Shown here piece by piece: positions 43,171 to 51,482 of a stretch of 64,000 nt of DNA (the stretch's first letter is position 1; every line of letters starts with the position of its first letter). The DNA is from an uncultured Bacteroidales bacterium (GTDB taxonomy: Bacteria > Bacteroidota > Bacteroidia > Bacteroidales > Paludibacteraceae), in NCBI GenBank assembly GCA_946186915.1, contig CAMHOY010000013.1, positions 1 through 64,000 on the forward strand, given 5' to 3'. Both the position numbers and the translations under genes were made by a program. The notes under the pieces were generated by a model. It had not been told where the DNA came from and did not search any database. It worked only from the letters and a program-made list of their open reading frames with translations.

Positions 43171-43883
43171 CCGTAGAGGACAAGCTGCGCGCACTCTACG
43201 AACTGCAGCAAGTGGATTCAAAAATCGATAACTTGCGTACCCTGGCCGGTGAGTTACCCCAGGAAGTGAAAGATATGGCCGACGAAGTGGAAGGTCTCAA
43301 GACCCGTCTGACCAATATCGAGAACGATATCAAGGAATGTGAGACGCAGATCTCGGACCATCGCGTACGTACCGAGAACGCCAATGCCTCCATCTCCCGT
43401 TACAAAGAGCAGCAGAACAGCGTTCGTAACAACCGCGAGTTCGATAACCTGAACAAGGAAATCGAGTATCAGGAATTGGAGATCGAAGCTTCGCAACGCA
43501 AGATCAAACATTTCTCGGCGGAACTGGAGGAGCGTCTGCAAGAAAAAGCCGCTACCACCAAGACTATCGAGGAGCGCACGGTTGATCTGAACCAGAAGCG
43601 CTCGGAACTCGACCAGATCCTTGCTGAGACCAAGGCTGAGACCGAGGCTTTGATGCTCAAAGCAACCGATATCTCCAAGAAAATCGACGAGCGTCTGCTT
43701 ACCGCTTTCAACCGCATCCGCAAGAATGCGCACAACGGTCTGGCAGTCGTAAAAGTGGAGCGCGACAGCTGCGGAGGATGCCACGCAAAAATCCCTGCTC
43801 AACGTCAGCTGGATATCCGCACACGCAAGAAAATTATCGTGTGTGAGTTCTGCGGTAGAATATTAGTAGACCCAGAGATGTAA
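43152..43883 (+). CDS. Coiled-coil protein with C4 zinc ribbon
   Basis: A 243-residue cytoplasmic protein of the CT398-like/zf-RING_7 type. Residues about 10-190 form a long helical hairpin (LYELQQVDSKIDNLRTLAGE and following heptads). The C-terminal zinc ribbon is DSCGGCHAKIPAQRQLDIR and VCEFCGRIL. In other bacteria these proteins sit beside Nif3 genes, as here (19-base overlap). Molecular role unproven. The last 50 bases overlap the convergent CPBP protease gene. Confidence 0.88.
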   Translation: MAKKELTVEDKLRALYELQQVDSKIDNLRTLAGELPQEVKDMADEVEGLKTRLTNIENDIKECETQISDHRVRTENANASISRYKEQQNSVRNNREFDNLNKEIEYQELEIEASQRKIKHFSAELEERLQEKAATTKTIEERTVDLNQKRSELDQILAETKAETEALMLKATDISKKIDERLLTAFNRIRKNAHNGLAVVKVERDSCGGCHAKIPAQRQLDIRTRKKIIVCEFCGRILVDPEM

Positions 43884-44688
43884 TCACTATACTGATTACT
43901 CCAATCCACCATGTATCGCCGGCACCGAACGTGTCGGCGATATTTTTGCTCTCTTCGCTCCCGCCTACCAGATAATAGGCCACTACCGCCAGTCCGTTAT
44001 TCGTGAAATGCATCAGAACCGGCACCCAGAGTGTGCCTGTCCACACGAAGATATAACCGAACATGGCCCCCATCAGCATACGCGGGATGAAGCCGTAAAA
44101 CTGCATATGGATAGCGGAGAAGATAAACGCCGTGGCCCAAATAGCGATATGTATCTGCCCTTTCAGTTTGCCCTGTGCCAGAATCTGCTGTAGTGTGCCG
44201 CGGAAAGAGACCTCTTCCGACAAAGCCGGCAAGAGCGCCATCAGGCCGATATTAATGAGCAATCCCCACACGCTGTCCGCTTGCAGAAAACGCTCCGTTA
44301 ATGCTGCCGCCGCTTCTTCCTGCTGCTTGAATATTTGCTCGATGAAATCGAGACTTTCCGGCAGTTCGACACGGCTGTTCAGGTCCGCCAACAGGTTGAT
44401 ACCCGGCACGGCGCAGAGCATAATCAGTACGGCTAACAGATAGTGCGACCAATGCGCGGTCATCGTGAGCCGCAGCCATCTAAAAGGTCTATGGTCTTCG
44501 CTCCATAACCATGCGCCGATAACAGAAGGTAACAGAAAAGTGGCAATCGTCTGCATGAACTGCAGCCATTTGAGGGAAGTCGTCGTCTGACTGCCACCGC
44601 TCAAGACCATCCAGAGTACCATAGCTATTGCTGTAAGCAAGGCCATGAAACCCAACCAATACAATATACGGATGAATGGTTTTTGCAT
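43834..44688 (-). CDS. CPBP-family intramembrane metalloprotease
   Basis: Inner-membrane protein of the CAAX-protease/bacteriocin-processing family, 284 residues from the ATG at 44688 (a TTG one codon upstream is the alternative). Multiple transmembrane helices. Motif 1 is SEEVSFRG (Glu158, Glu159 and Arg163), motif 2 FSAIH (His194), motif 3 LMHFTNN (His227 and Asn231). All key residues are present, so activity is plausible; the substrate is unknown. It is the last gene of the minus-strand run and ends inside the zinc-ribbon gene on the other strand. Confidence 0.88.
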   Translation of the reverse strand: MQKPFIRILYWLGFMALLTAIAMVLWMVLSGGSQTTTSLKWLQFMQTIATFLLPSVIGAWLWSEDHRPFRWLRLTMTAHWSHYLLAVLIMLCAVPGINLLADLNSRVELPESLDFIEQIFKQQEEAAAALTERFLQADSVWGLLINIGLMALLPALSEEVSFRGTLQQILAQGKLKGQIHIAIWATAFIFSAIHMQFYGFIPRMLMGAMFGYIFVWTGTLWVPVLMHFTNNGLAVVAYYLVGGSEESKNIADTFGAGDTWWIGVISIVITSLGLLIFYRRTHTR

Positions 44689-44696
44689 CAATTTTC

Positions 44697-45410
44697 TTAG
44701 CCCACATGGGGCACGATTATTTCAGCAATCAGTTTTTCTACCAGTTCAGGCACGCCTTCCGTGGCCTTTTTCTTAATATGCGTAATATGGTCAGCCCAGT
44801 TACCGAACTCCGGCTGCCCCGGATCCACGAAATAAACAGGAATACCCGGACGCGTATAATGAAGCAGCGAAGCTGCCGGATAGACATTCAGACTCGTTCC
44901 TACCACCACCATAATATCCGCAGTGGAGGCTATACGGCATGCCTGCTCAAAGTACGGAACTCCTTCTCCGAAAAACACGATATACGGGCGCAGCAACGAT
45001 CCGTCCGGATGCTTGTCGCCATAATGCTGTTCCCATCCCTCCAAAGGAACAGTTGCCGTCTCATTGATGGACGAACGCAGTTTGGTGATCTCGCCATGCA
45101 AATGCACGACATTCTTCGCTCCTGCTCGCTCATGCAAGTCGTCAATGTTCTGCGTGATGATTTCCGTATCCGGGAAAACCTGCTGTAACTTCGCGATCGC
45201 TATATGCGCCGCATTGGGTTTGGCAGCCAAGGTATCCCGACGACGGTCGTTGTAGAACTTCACACATAACTGCGGGTTAGTTAACCATGCGTCATGGGTA
45301 CACACATCCTCTACGCGGTAATGCTCCCATAACCCGTCACTGTCGCGGAATGTTCCCAATCCGCTCTCGGCACTCACTCCAGCACCGGTGAAAACAACAA
45401 TCTTAGGCAT
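44697..45410 (-). CDS. NAD-dependent deacylase, Sir2 family
   Basis: Removes acyl groups from lysine using NAD; cytoplasmic, about 237 residues. GAGVSAESGLGTFRD (residues 9-23), TQNIDDLHERAG (87-97) and the catalytic His105 in HLHGEI are present, with IVFFGEGVP and VVVGTSLNVYPAASLL further on. The four Cys that bind zinc in many sirtuins are absent from the segment 106-150, as is usual for the Bacteroidetes type. The start is the ATG at 45410 (IVVFTGAG), which overlaps the end of trmB by 8 bases; a GTG further upstream adds six residues and is less likely. Confidence 0.92.
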   Translation of the reverse strand: MPKIVVFTGAGVSAESGLGTFRDSDGLWEHYRVEDVCTHDAWLTNPQLCVKFYNDRRRDTLAAKPNAAHIAIAKLQQVFPDTEIITQNIDDLHERAGAKNVVHLHGEITKLRSSINETATVPLEGWEQHYGDKHPDGSLLRPYIVFFGEGVPYFEQACRIASTADIMVVVGTSLNVYPAASLLHYTRPGIPVYFVDPGQPEFGNWADHITHIKKKATEGVPELVEKLIAEIIVPHVG

Positions 45411-46170
45411 GATGCTCCTTTCTTTCACTGTTATAATTGCGTCCGTACGAACGATAACTGTCTTTCTCTATCTCAATAGTCGGTTCTTCCCAATCCGCCT
45501 GCGGCGCTAACTGCCACTCGATATACTTGATACTCATTCCGCGGTCCAACCATTGTTTCTCGTAATGCGTTTTCAGCGCTCGCGCATCTGTAAAAAGTGC
45601 GTTGGAATCGAGACTTTCTGCATATAAATCGTCCGTGGAACAGATTACCGGATACGGATTCAGCCGCAGCATTTCCGTCGTATAGGTATAGAGGAACGGA
45701 CTGTCGGTCTTGAGGTGAATAAGCCCGTTGGGCTTCACAATCTGCTGGTAACGCTGCATGAAATAGGTGGAGGTGAGCCGTTTGGTTGCTTTCTTCATCT
45801 GCGGGTCGCAGAAAGTAATCCATATCTCATCCACTTCATCCGGTGCAAAGAAAGAAGTGATGAACTCAATGTTCGTGCGCAGGAAAGCGGCATTCCCGAG
45901 ACCTTTCTCTATCGCCTGCTTGGCGCCGGCCCACATACGCGCGCCCTTAATATCCACGCCGATGAAGTTCTTCTCCGGATATTTCTCTGCCAACCCGACG
46001 GTATATTCACCACGGCCGCAACCCAGTTCCAATACAATCGGATGATCATTATGAAAAAAGCGCTCGCGCCAATGACCCGCGATAGGATCTGTCTGCGCTT
46101 GCACTCCGCACTGGAAGACATTGTCAAATGTCTCCATCTCCGCAAATTTCTTGAGTTTATTTTTTCCCAT
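45403..46170 (-). CDS. trmB: tRNA (guanine-N7-)-methyltransferase
   Basis: SAM-dependent enzyme that forms m7G46 in tRNA; cytoplasmic. About 255 residues from the ATG at 46170 (GKNKLKKFAEMETFDNVFQ), which is the common Bacteroidetes start; upstream extension in the same frame has no conserved pattern. The SAM motif is LELGCGRGEYTVGLA, followed by FIGVDIKGARMW, ITFCDPQMKK, the region around IHLKTDSPFLYTYT, and KYIEWQL near the end. The start overlaps gldH by 14 bases. Confidence 0.94.
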   Translation of the reverse strand: MGKNKLKKFAEMETFDNVFQCGVQAQTDPIAGHWRERFFHNDHPIVLELGCGRGEYTVGLAEKYPEKNFIGVDIKGARMWAGAKQAIEKGLGNAAFLRTNIEFITSFFAPDEVDEIWITFCDPQMKKATKRLTSTYFMQRYQQIVKPNGLIHLKTDSPFLYTYTTEMLRLNPYPVICSTDDLYAESLDSNALFTDARALKTHYEKQWLDRGMSIKYIEWQLAPQADWEEPTIEIEKDSYRSYGRNYNSERKEHHA

Positions 46171-46621
46171 TACGTATGATCTCCACTCCGATATCCGTGA
46201 TGCCGCGCAGGAGAGAGTCACGCATACCTTGCTGGACTGTCAGTACGTATGCACCCGTATCCGGGAAATGTTTCTCCTCTTCCAACAGCACCGGCATCTC
46301 TATAAATCCGTGATTCTTGTCGCCCAGCCATTGCCCTCTGTCGTCCGCCAGATAAAACTCTATGGTATCCCGGCGTTGTCCGTCTCCGACAAACAGCCAC
46401 ATATTCTGATACGGATAACGCTCCGTATGACGCACATACACTATCATCCGGTAATCAGAAGCCGTATCCGAAATGGTATAATCGAATTGAAGCACACTGT
46501 CCGCACTCCATTTTCCCGATGAAGTAATCGGCAAAAAGCGGCTATATACGATATCATGCGAACAAGCAGACAGCAGGCTTGCGACGGCCATTATAACCAG
46601 TATATAGAAACTCTTTTTCAT
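46157..46621 (-). CDS. gldH: Gliding-motility lipoprotein GldH
   Basis: Lipoprotein needed for gliding and type IX secretion in gliding Bacteroidetes; found also in non-motile relatives. 154 residues, lipobox LSAC. The diagnostic stretch RHTERYPYQNMWLFVG is near residue 64, and GITDIGVEIIR ends the domain. Genomic neighbours (holB, PSP1, then gldH) match the usual phylum order. It overlaps the PSP1 gene by 4 bases and trmB by 14. The exact molecular role is unknown even in model species. Confidence 0.9.
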   Translation of the reverse strand: MKKSFYILVIMAVASLLSACSHDIVYSRFLPITSSGKWSADSVLQFDYTISDTASDYRMIVYVRHTERYPYQNMWLFVGDGQRRDTIEFYLADDRGQWLGDKNHGFIEMPVLLEEEKHFPDTGAYVLTVQQGMRDSLLRGITDIGVEIIRNGKK

Positions 46622-47706
46622 CTTCTGAAATTTTTCTTTTTCTTGCGGTCAAAGCGTGTGACATCTTCATGCCCCACGTTATTCACATACCCGATCTCTG
46701 GAGCAACGGTACGATTTCCTTCCAGCGTGAGCGGTTTCTCTCCGCGGCGGTTCATGGCGATAATCTCATGCGCGCGTTTCGTGCTGATAGTCTGCAGGTT
46801 AGCCGCAACAGACTGGTCGGAAGAGTAGGTCACTGTTCCTGCCAAGGGGTCGGAGGAGAAGAGATAGTACGTCGCATCCTTGGTCTCTAAAGCGATATGA
46901 CGACTGGGCAATGCTTTCGAAGCGTCTTCATACACCGGCACTTCGTAATTGAGACAACACTTGAGTTTGGCGCACATACCCGCTAACTTCTGCGGATTGG
47001 GTGATATATTCTGCAAACGCGCCGCGCCCGTTCCTACGGAGGAGAAATTGATCATCCATGTGGAGCAGCATAACTCACGTCCGCAAGGACCTGTTCCGCC
47101 GATACGTCCTGCTTCCTGACGGGCACCGATCTGCTTCATCTCTACGCGGATACGGAAAGTCTCGGCATACACCTTGATGAGTTGGCGGAAATCGACACGC
47201 CCGTCCGCTATATAGAAGAAGATCGCTTTCGATCCGTCTCCCTGGTACTCTACATCCCCTATCTTCATCTCCAATCCGAGCGATTTAGCCAATTGACGCG
47301 CTTTGATCATCGTCTCTTGCTCGCGCGCATGCGCCAAGCGGGCGCGCTCCAAATCCTCGTCGGTAGCTATCCGGAGTACCTGGCGTATCTCATAACGGGA
47401 AGTATCAATCTTATTCTTCTTGATCTGGAGTTCCACCAGTTTGCCTGTTAATACCACTTCACCCAGATCATATCCGGGATTTGCCTCCACCACTACTTTC
47501 ACGCCTTTCTCCAATGGCAGATGATTGGAGTTATGGAAGTAACCTTTACGGGTATTCTTAAACTGCACCTCGATCAGGTCTGTCAGTTGGGTGTTCTCCG
47601 GAAGGTCGCTCAACCAATCGCTTACCGGCAACATGTGCGCCGAGTTGCGCTTGGTAGCCGCAGCGCCTAATTCATTATGTTCCGCTCCTACGGTATATTT
47701 TTTCAT
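46618..47706 (-). CDS. PSP1-domain protein (RicT-like)
   Basis: Cytoplasmic protein of 362 residues; Bacillus relatives (RicT/YaaT) act with RNase Y. The PSP1 domain spans about residues 40-240, with the Cys-rich signature GPCGRELCCSTW and MCAKLKCCLNYE that in RicT complexes can bind iron-sulfur clusters. A basic C-terminal tail (RFDRKKKKNFRR) could contact RNA. The start overlaps holB by 4 bases (ATGA). In Bacteroidetes it sits between holB and gldH as here. Function in this phylum is not established. Confidence 0.88.
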   Translation of the reverse strand: MKKYTVGAEHNELGAAATKRNSAHMLPVSDWLSDLPENTQLTDLIEVQFKNTRKGYFHNSNHLPLEKGVKVVVEANPGYDLGEVVLTGKLVELQIKKNKIDTSRYEIRQVLRIATDEDLERARLAHAREQETMIKARQLAKSLGLEMKIGDVEYQGDGSKAIFFYIADGRVDFRQLIKVYAETFRIRVEMKQIGARQEAGRIGGTGPCGRELCCSTWMINFSSVGTGAARLQNISPNPQKLAGMCAKLKCCLNYEVPVYEDASKALPSRHIALETKDATYYLFSSDPLAGTVTYSSDQSVAANLQTISTKRAHEIIAMNRRGEKPLTLEGNRTVAPEIGYVNNVGHEDVTRFDRKKKKNFRR

Positions 47707-48866
47707 TGTTTTGGTTTTTTAATCAATACTATCATTTGCAGGCAAAGGTCAAAAAAGATGATTTTGGCATTGCCGTTTTGCTCTATCTGTCTTTCCGCCA
47801 ACTCCAATTGGTTCATGATGCCCTCCACGTTCCCGTCATGGATAAACGGCGCAAACTTGACGGAGAACTCGCGCTCAGCCGCCAATTGGTAATTCAACTC
47901 CGGCTGCGCCATATTGCGGATATAGTTCTCACGTACTTGCTGCTGGGCATATTGCAGAAAATGTTTCTGCTTCTCGCGCCCCACCTTGCTGTCCGCCATG
48001 TCAAGACTCCATTTGCGGAGAGCTTTGAGAGATTCATATTTCTTCTGCGGATCACGGAGCACACCTACCGTATAGGCATTGCGGAAAAGAGCGATGAAAT
48101 CATTCAGTTCTTTCTTGTTTTCCTCGGATTCATCGGCTTTTTTTCGTGCTGCAAGATAACTGCCGTTTGCGATACGGGCTATATCGGCTGCGTTCTCCGG
48201 CGCCATACCGTTTTGCACCAAGGCGTCAGTTATTGTCTCGGCCGGCAAACGCGGAACACGAATGGTCTGGACACGCGATTGGATGGTGGCTAGTAACTGT
48301 TCGGGATGCTCACTCACCAAGAGAAAAACCGTCTGTGCGGGTGGCTCCTCCAGCAGTTTAAGCAGTTTGTTGGCGCTGGACGGATTCATCTTCTCCGGTT
48401 GCCAGATAATCATCACTTTATACCCGTTCCCGTACGGTTTAAGACTCAGTTTGCGGATGATCTCCTGGCTCTCTTTCTCGTAGATCATACTTTGCTTGGT
48501 TTCCACACCCAACGCCTTGTGCCAGTCATCCAAATCAAAATAATGTTGGTTTAAGATAATCTGACGCCAGGTATCGACATAATCATCACACCGGTCAGAA
48601 TCATCCGTCTTGACAATAGGGAAGGCGAAATGCAGATCCGGATGCTGGAGATGTTGGAACTGCAGACATGTGGGGCATGTACCGCAACTGTCTTGTTCCG
48701 TCCTGTTCGGACAATTCAGGTATTGGGCATACGCCAAGGCCAACTGCAATTTGCCTATTCCGGTTATGCCCGTGAAGAGTTGGGCATGAGGTATTCGTCC
48801 CTCACGCACCGCCTGACGCAACTGTTGCTTGGTTGCCTCTTGTCCTATGATCTCTTTGAAAAGCAT
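47703..48866 (-). CDS. holB: DNA polymerase III delta-prime subunit
   Basis: Part of the clamp-loader complex. 387 residues: AAA+ domain with a degenerate P-loop GITGIGKLQLALA near residue 34, a zinc module with C-x8-C-x2-C-x2-C (CPNRTEQDSCGTCPTC) at about 52-67, the sensor-like KLLKLLEEPPAQTVFLLVSE and a C-terminal helical collar domain. The loss of the canonical Lys/Thr ATPase motif agrees with delta-prime being catalytically inactive. A copy of the GC-rich repeat separates it from the upstream HIT gene. Confidence 0.9.
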   Translation of the reverse strand: MLFKEIIGQEATKQQLRQAVREGRIPHAQLFTGITGIGKLQLALAYAQYLNCPNRTEQDSCGTCPTCLQFQHLQHPDLHFAFPIVKTDDSDRCDDYVDTWRQIILNQHYFDLDDWHKALGVETKQSMIYEKESQEIIRKLSLKPYGNGYKVMIIWQPEKMNPSSANKLLKLLEEPPAQTVFLLVSEHPEQLLATIQSRVQTIRVPRLPAETITDALVQNGMAPENAADIARIANGSYLAARKKADESEENKKELNDFIALFRNAYTVGVLRDPQKKYESLKALRKWSLDMADSKVGREKQKHFLQYAQQQVRENYIRNMAQPELNYQLAAEREFSVKFAPFIHDGNVEGIMNQLELAERQIEQNGNAKIIFFDLCLQMIVLIKKPKQ

Positions 48867-48871
48867 GAAAT

Positions 48872-48905
48872 GCCTAACACGCCCCTTTCTTAAAAGGAAG
48901 GGAGT
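48872..48905 (-). repeat. GC-rich interspersed repeat, copy 3, between HIT gene and holB
   Basis: Minus strand: ACTCCCTTCCTTTTAAG then AAAGGGGCGTGTTAGGC. The left arm matches copy 1 in ileS; the right arm is more diverged. It fills almost the whole 41-base gap. Confidence 0.65.
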
Positions 48906-48907
48906 TC

Positions 48908-49339
48908 TTAGTGAACAAGTTCTTTTTTGAGAGCTGCTACCATCTCGGCATACTCGTCATCAGAGAGATAAACCTTCCCGGGATTCATCTGGAAAGTTCC
49001 TCCGTAATCGGGGCCGTCCACATATTTGGGAGCGAGATGGAAATGGAGGTGACTCAGTTTGTCGGAATAAGCGCCGTAATTGATCTTCTCCGGCTTGAAG
49101 AGTTTTTGCATCGCGCGTGTAACATCTGCTACATCCGCCATGAAGAGATTGCGTTGCTCGTCGCTCAACTCATTCAGGTCATTCACATGCTTGTCGTACG
49201 CTACCAGGCAACGGCCGTGATAGGTCTGCTCTTTAAAAAGGAATGCACGCGAGACACGCAGATGTGCGATCTCTATCATTAAGTTGTGAAGTGTCTCATT
49301 GTTCTGACAATACAGACACGACTGTGGATCTGAGTACAT
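48908..49339 (-). CDS. HIT-family protein
   Basis: Nucleotide-binding hydrolase or transferase of the histidine triad group, 143 residues. The triad HLHFHLAPKY puts His97, His99 and His101 in place. Two N-terminal Cys (SCLYCQNNE) may form half of a metal site, as in many bacterial HIT proteins, though the partner residues are not obvious. Substrate not determinable. It is preceded by a run of ATTTATG-type repeats and followed by the GC-rich repeat. Confidence 0.85.
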   Translation of the reverse strand: MYSDPQSCLYCQNNETLHNLMIEIAHLRVSRAFLFKEQTYHGRCLVAYDKHVNDLNELSDEQRNLFMADVADVTRAMQKLFKPEKINYGAYSDKLSHLHFHLAPKYVDGPDYGGTFQMNPGKVYLSDDEYAEMVAALKKELVH

Positions 49340-49350
49340 GGATAGGTGTA

Positions 49351-49375
49351 ATTTATGATTTATGATTTATGATTT
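49351..49375. repeat. ATTTATG tandem repeat between plsC and the HIT gene
   Basis: ATTTATG ATTTATG ATTTATG ATTTG, nearly perfect heptamers. The plsC stop (TAA on the minus strand) and its last codons (K-S) are read from this repeat. Confidence 0.85.
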
Positions 49376-50107
49376 GATACCTTCTATCACTGCATTACGA
49401 ACAGCTTCGATAGCAGCGTTGGCATCGATATTTCCTTCTTCATTCTTGAACTGCGTCAGGTCTATGGGTTCGCCGATATGCATATGTACCGGATGTCTGG
49501 TCACATACGCTTTGCCTTTAGGCAGCACCTCGAAACAACCCTTGAGCGACAAGGGTATAACAGGCAGGCCCAGTTCCAGCGCTATCTGGAAAGCCCCTCG
49601 TTTGAATCGTCCGACCTCACCATTGAGCGAGCGGGTTCCTTCGGGGAAAATCACGGTACATACTCCGTTCACGAGTTGTTTCTCCACTTCTTTGAGACTG
49701 TCCATGGCAGCTTTTGCATTACGGCGGTCTATGAAGATATGTCCGGCAGCTTTGCAACCCGTTCCGACAAACGGCACCTTACGCAACTCGGCTTTCATCA
49801 GCCATTTGAAGATCACCGGCAACCAACCATAGACCAACCACACATCGAACATCGACTGATGGTTCGCTACAAAGACATAACTCTGATTAGGCTGAATATG
49901 CTCGGTTCCATCGACAGAAACAGGCAGAAACATCAGCCAGAAGAACGAGCGTGACCAGAACTGTTGTACCTTATGGACAAACTCCGCATTGCGCCAATGC
50001 ACGGTGCAAACGGTGAATATGGCCGTGAACATCGTCAGAACAGCCAACAGCGGCCAAGCTATCAAATACTGATAAAGTACATAAAAAGGATAGAGGATGT
50101 ATTTCAT
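49367..50107 (-). CDS. plsC: 1-acyl-sn-glycerol-3-phosphate acyltransferase
   Basis: Adds the second acyl chain in phosphatidic acid synthesis at the inner membrane. 246 residues with an N-terminal hydrophobic segment (about 8-36). The catalytic HX4D motif is NHQSMFD (His83 and Asp88), with FVGTGCKAAGHIFIDRR as motif 2, IFPEGTRS as motif 3 and LPVIPLSLKG as motif 4. Start chosen at the ATG 15 bases after the kinase stop. Its end is made by heptamer repeats (49351-49375). Confidence 0.92.
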   Translation of the reverse strand: MKYILYPFYVLYQYLIAWPLLAVLTMFTAIFTVCTVHWRNAEFVHKVQQFWSRSFFWLMFLPVSVDGTEHIQPNQSYVFVANHQSMFDVWLVYGWLPVIFKWLMKAELRKVPFVGTGCKAAGHIFIDRRNAKAAMDSLKEVEKQLVNGVCTVIFPEGTRSLNGEVGRFKRGAFQIALELGLPVIPLSLKGCFEVLPKGKAYVTRHPVHMHIGEPIDLTQFKNEEGNIDANAAIEAVRNAVIEGIKS

Positions 50108-50122
50108 AGATTTTTTTCTTGG

Positions 50123-51127
50123 TTACTCTTTATCGTATTTCTGCATAAATCCGCGGTAGAGAGCACAGATCCTACGGATCTCGTCCCATGTCTCATCGCT
50201 CAGTTTGGTTCCGACGATTTCTACCACGCGCCCTGCAGCAATCGTACCTATTTCCGCACAACGACGGATATCAAATCCGTCACTGAGTGCGTGAAGGAAT
50301 CCGCCGGCAAAAAGGTCTCCGGCACCTGTGGAATCGGTACAACTGGTAGTGATGGCTCCGATATGATGGCGCTTGCTTCCCTGCTGCACATACGAACCAT
50401 TCTTGCCGACTTTTACGACCGCAATGTCGCATTGCTCGGCAATCATCTGTACAGACTCTTCCGGATTGAGATGGGTATATGCAAATGACTCGTCTTCGTT
50501 GGCAAAGACAATGTCCACGTATTGCTTGATCAGCCCTTTGAGGAATGCATGGTTCTCGTTGACCACATTATAGGATGCCAGATCCAGAGAAACCATACAC
50601 CCGGACTCCTTGGCCAGACGGATGGCTTTCTCTATCAAGTCGTGGTTCTGCACAAGGTATCCTTCAATATGGAAGATATCGTATCCGTTGAAGGCGTCTT
50701 TCTGGATATCATCGGCGCATAACTCCGCGGCGGCTCCCAGATAAGTAGCGAAGGTACGCTCGCCATCGGGTGTAATGAGTACAATAGAACAGCCGGACAT
50801 CTCTTTTTGCGAGAGCAACAGGATGGGTTTAACCCCGTTCTTAATCATGTCCTCGCGGTAGAAATCACCCACCTCATCGTTCCCGATCTTACCGATGAAG
50901 GCAGCCTTACCGCCCAGCGCCGCGACACAGTTAACCGCATTGCTGGCAGATCCACCGGCTACCATGCGCTTACGTACGGAAGCAAAACGGAATTGAATCT
51001 CCTCCGCCTGCTTCATAGAAATGAGGTTCATACTCCCTTTCGGGAATCCCAGTTCACGCAAATCATCCTCGCTTACTTGCAAGAGGATGTCCGTCAGCGC
51101 GTTACCTAATCCGAGAATTTTCTTCAT
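50123..51127 (-). CDS. PfkB-family kinase (adenosine-kinase-like)
   Basis: Cytoplasmic sugar or nucleoside kinase, 334 residues. PfkB signatures: GGSASNAVNCVAALGGKAAFIGKIG near residue 58, and DSTGAGDLFAGGFLHAL near 262 with the catalytic Asp in GAGD. The N-terminal LGLGNALTDILLQV is typical of Bacteroidetes proteins annotated as adenosine kinase, but the substrate cannot be settled here. It is the first gene of the minus-strand run ending with the CPBP protease; a weak -7 box is at 51178-51185. Confidence 0.88.
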   Translation of the reverse strand: MKKILGLGNALTDILLQVSEDDLRELGFPKGSMNLISMKQAEEIQFRFASVRKRMVAGGSASNAVNCVAALGGKAAFIGKIGNDEVGDFYREDMIKNGVKPILLLSQKEMSGCSIVLITPDGERTFATYLGAAAELCADDIQKDAFNGYDIFHIEGYLVQNHDLIEKAIRLAKESGCMVSLDLASYNVVNENHAFLKGLIKQYVDIVFANEDESFAYTHLNPEESVQMIAEQCDIAVVKVGKNGSYVQQGSKRHHIGAITTSCTDSTGAGDLFAGGFLHALSDGFDIRRCAEIGTIAAGRVVEIVGTKLSDETWDEIRRICALYRGFMQKYDKE

Positions 51128-51177
51128 TTTTATATCTTTTTTGACCGAAAATCGGGTTATTTTTCAAAAATCCTTTG

Positions 51178-51185
51178 CAAAGATA
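51178..51185 (-). promoter_or_regulatory. -7 element for the pfkB-to-CPBP operon
   Basis: Minus strand TATCTTTG followed by CAAAGG. A TTTG at the expected -33 distance is not present, so only the -7 half is supported. It lies 51 bases upstream of the kinase ATG. Confidence 0.5.
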
Positions 51186-51203
51186 CATTTTTTTTCAAAA
51201 AAA

Positions 51204-51235
51204 CTTGCACATATCAAAAAAAAGCAGTACTTTTG
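51204..51235 (+). promoter_or_regulatory. Promoter for tRNA-Asn
   Basis: CTTG (51204-51207), 20-base spacer beginning CACATATC and ending GCAG, TACTTTTG (51228-51235), then CACCCGCTTT. Spacer, -7 and initiation region match the tRNA-Met promoter almost exactly. Confidence 0.88.
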
Positions 51236-51256
51236 CACCCGCTTTCGAAAAAGCAT

Positions 51257-51330
51257 GCTTCCTTAGCTCAGTCGGTTAGAGCATCTGACTGTTAATCAGG
51301 GGGTCCTAGGTTCAAGTCCTAGAGGGAGCG
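51257..51330 (+). tRNA. tRNA-Asn (anticodon GTT)
   Basis: Acceptor GCTTCCT pairs AGGGAGC (one T-G pair), D stem GCTC/GAGC, anticodon stem TCTGA/TCAGG with loop CTGTTAA, T arm CTAGG-TTCAAGT-CCTAG, discriminator G. CCA is not encoded. Confidence 0.95.
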
Positions 51331-51331
51331 C

Positions 51332-51370
51332 AAAAGCATCTACGCAAGTCGTGGGTGCTTTTCTTTTTTC
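51332..51370 (+). terminator. Rho-independent terminator after tRNA-Asn
   Basis: AAAAGCATCTACG (51332-51344), loop CAAGT, CGTGGGTGCTTTT (51350-51362), then CTTTTTTC. Thirteen base pairs including two G-T pairs. It begins two bases after the tRNA. Confidence 0.85.
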
Positions 51371-51406
51371 ACTCCCGGTCCTATCCTGCTTTTTTAAAAC
51401 ACGCTG

Positions 51407-51438
51407 CAAAGGTACAATAAATTTTGCATATATGCAAA
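51407..51438 (-). promoter_or_regulatory. Orphan promoter on the minus strand downstream of tRNA-Asn
   Basis: Minus strand TTTG, 20-base spacer beginning CATATATGC, TACCTTTG, a perfect match to the phylum consensus. No gene follows in that direction for about 270 bases; transcription would run toward the tRNA-Asn terminator. Confidence 0.65.
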
Positions 51439-51482
51439 TTTTAGCACGCGGAAATATAAAAAATAATAAAAAAGGAGCGTGC

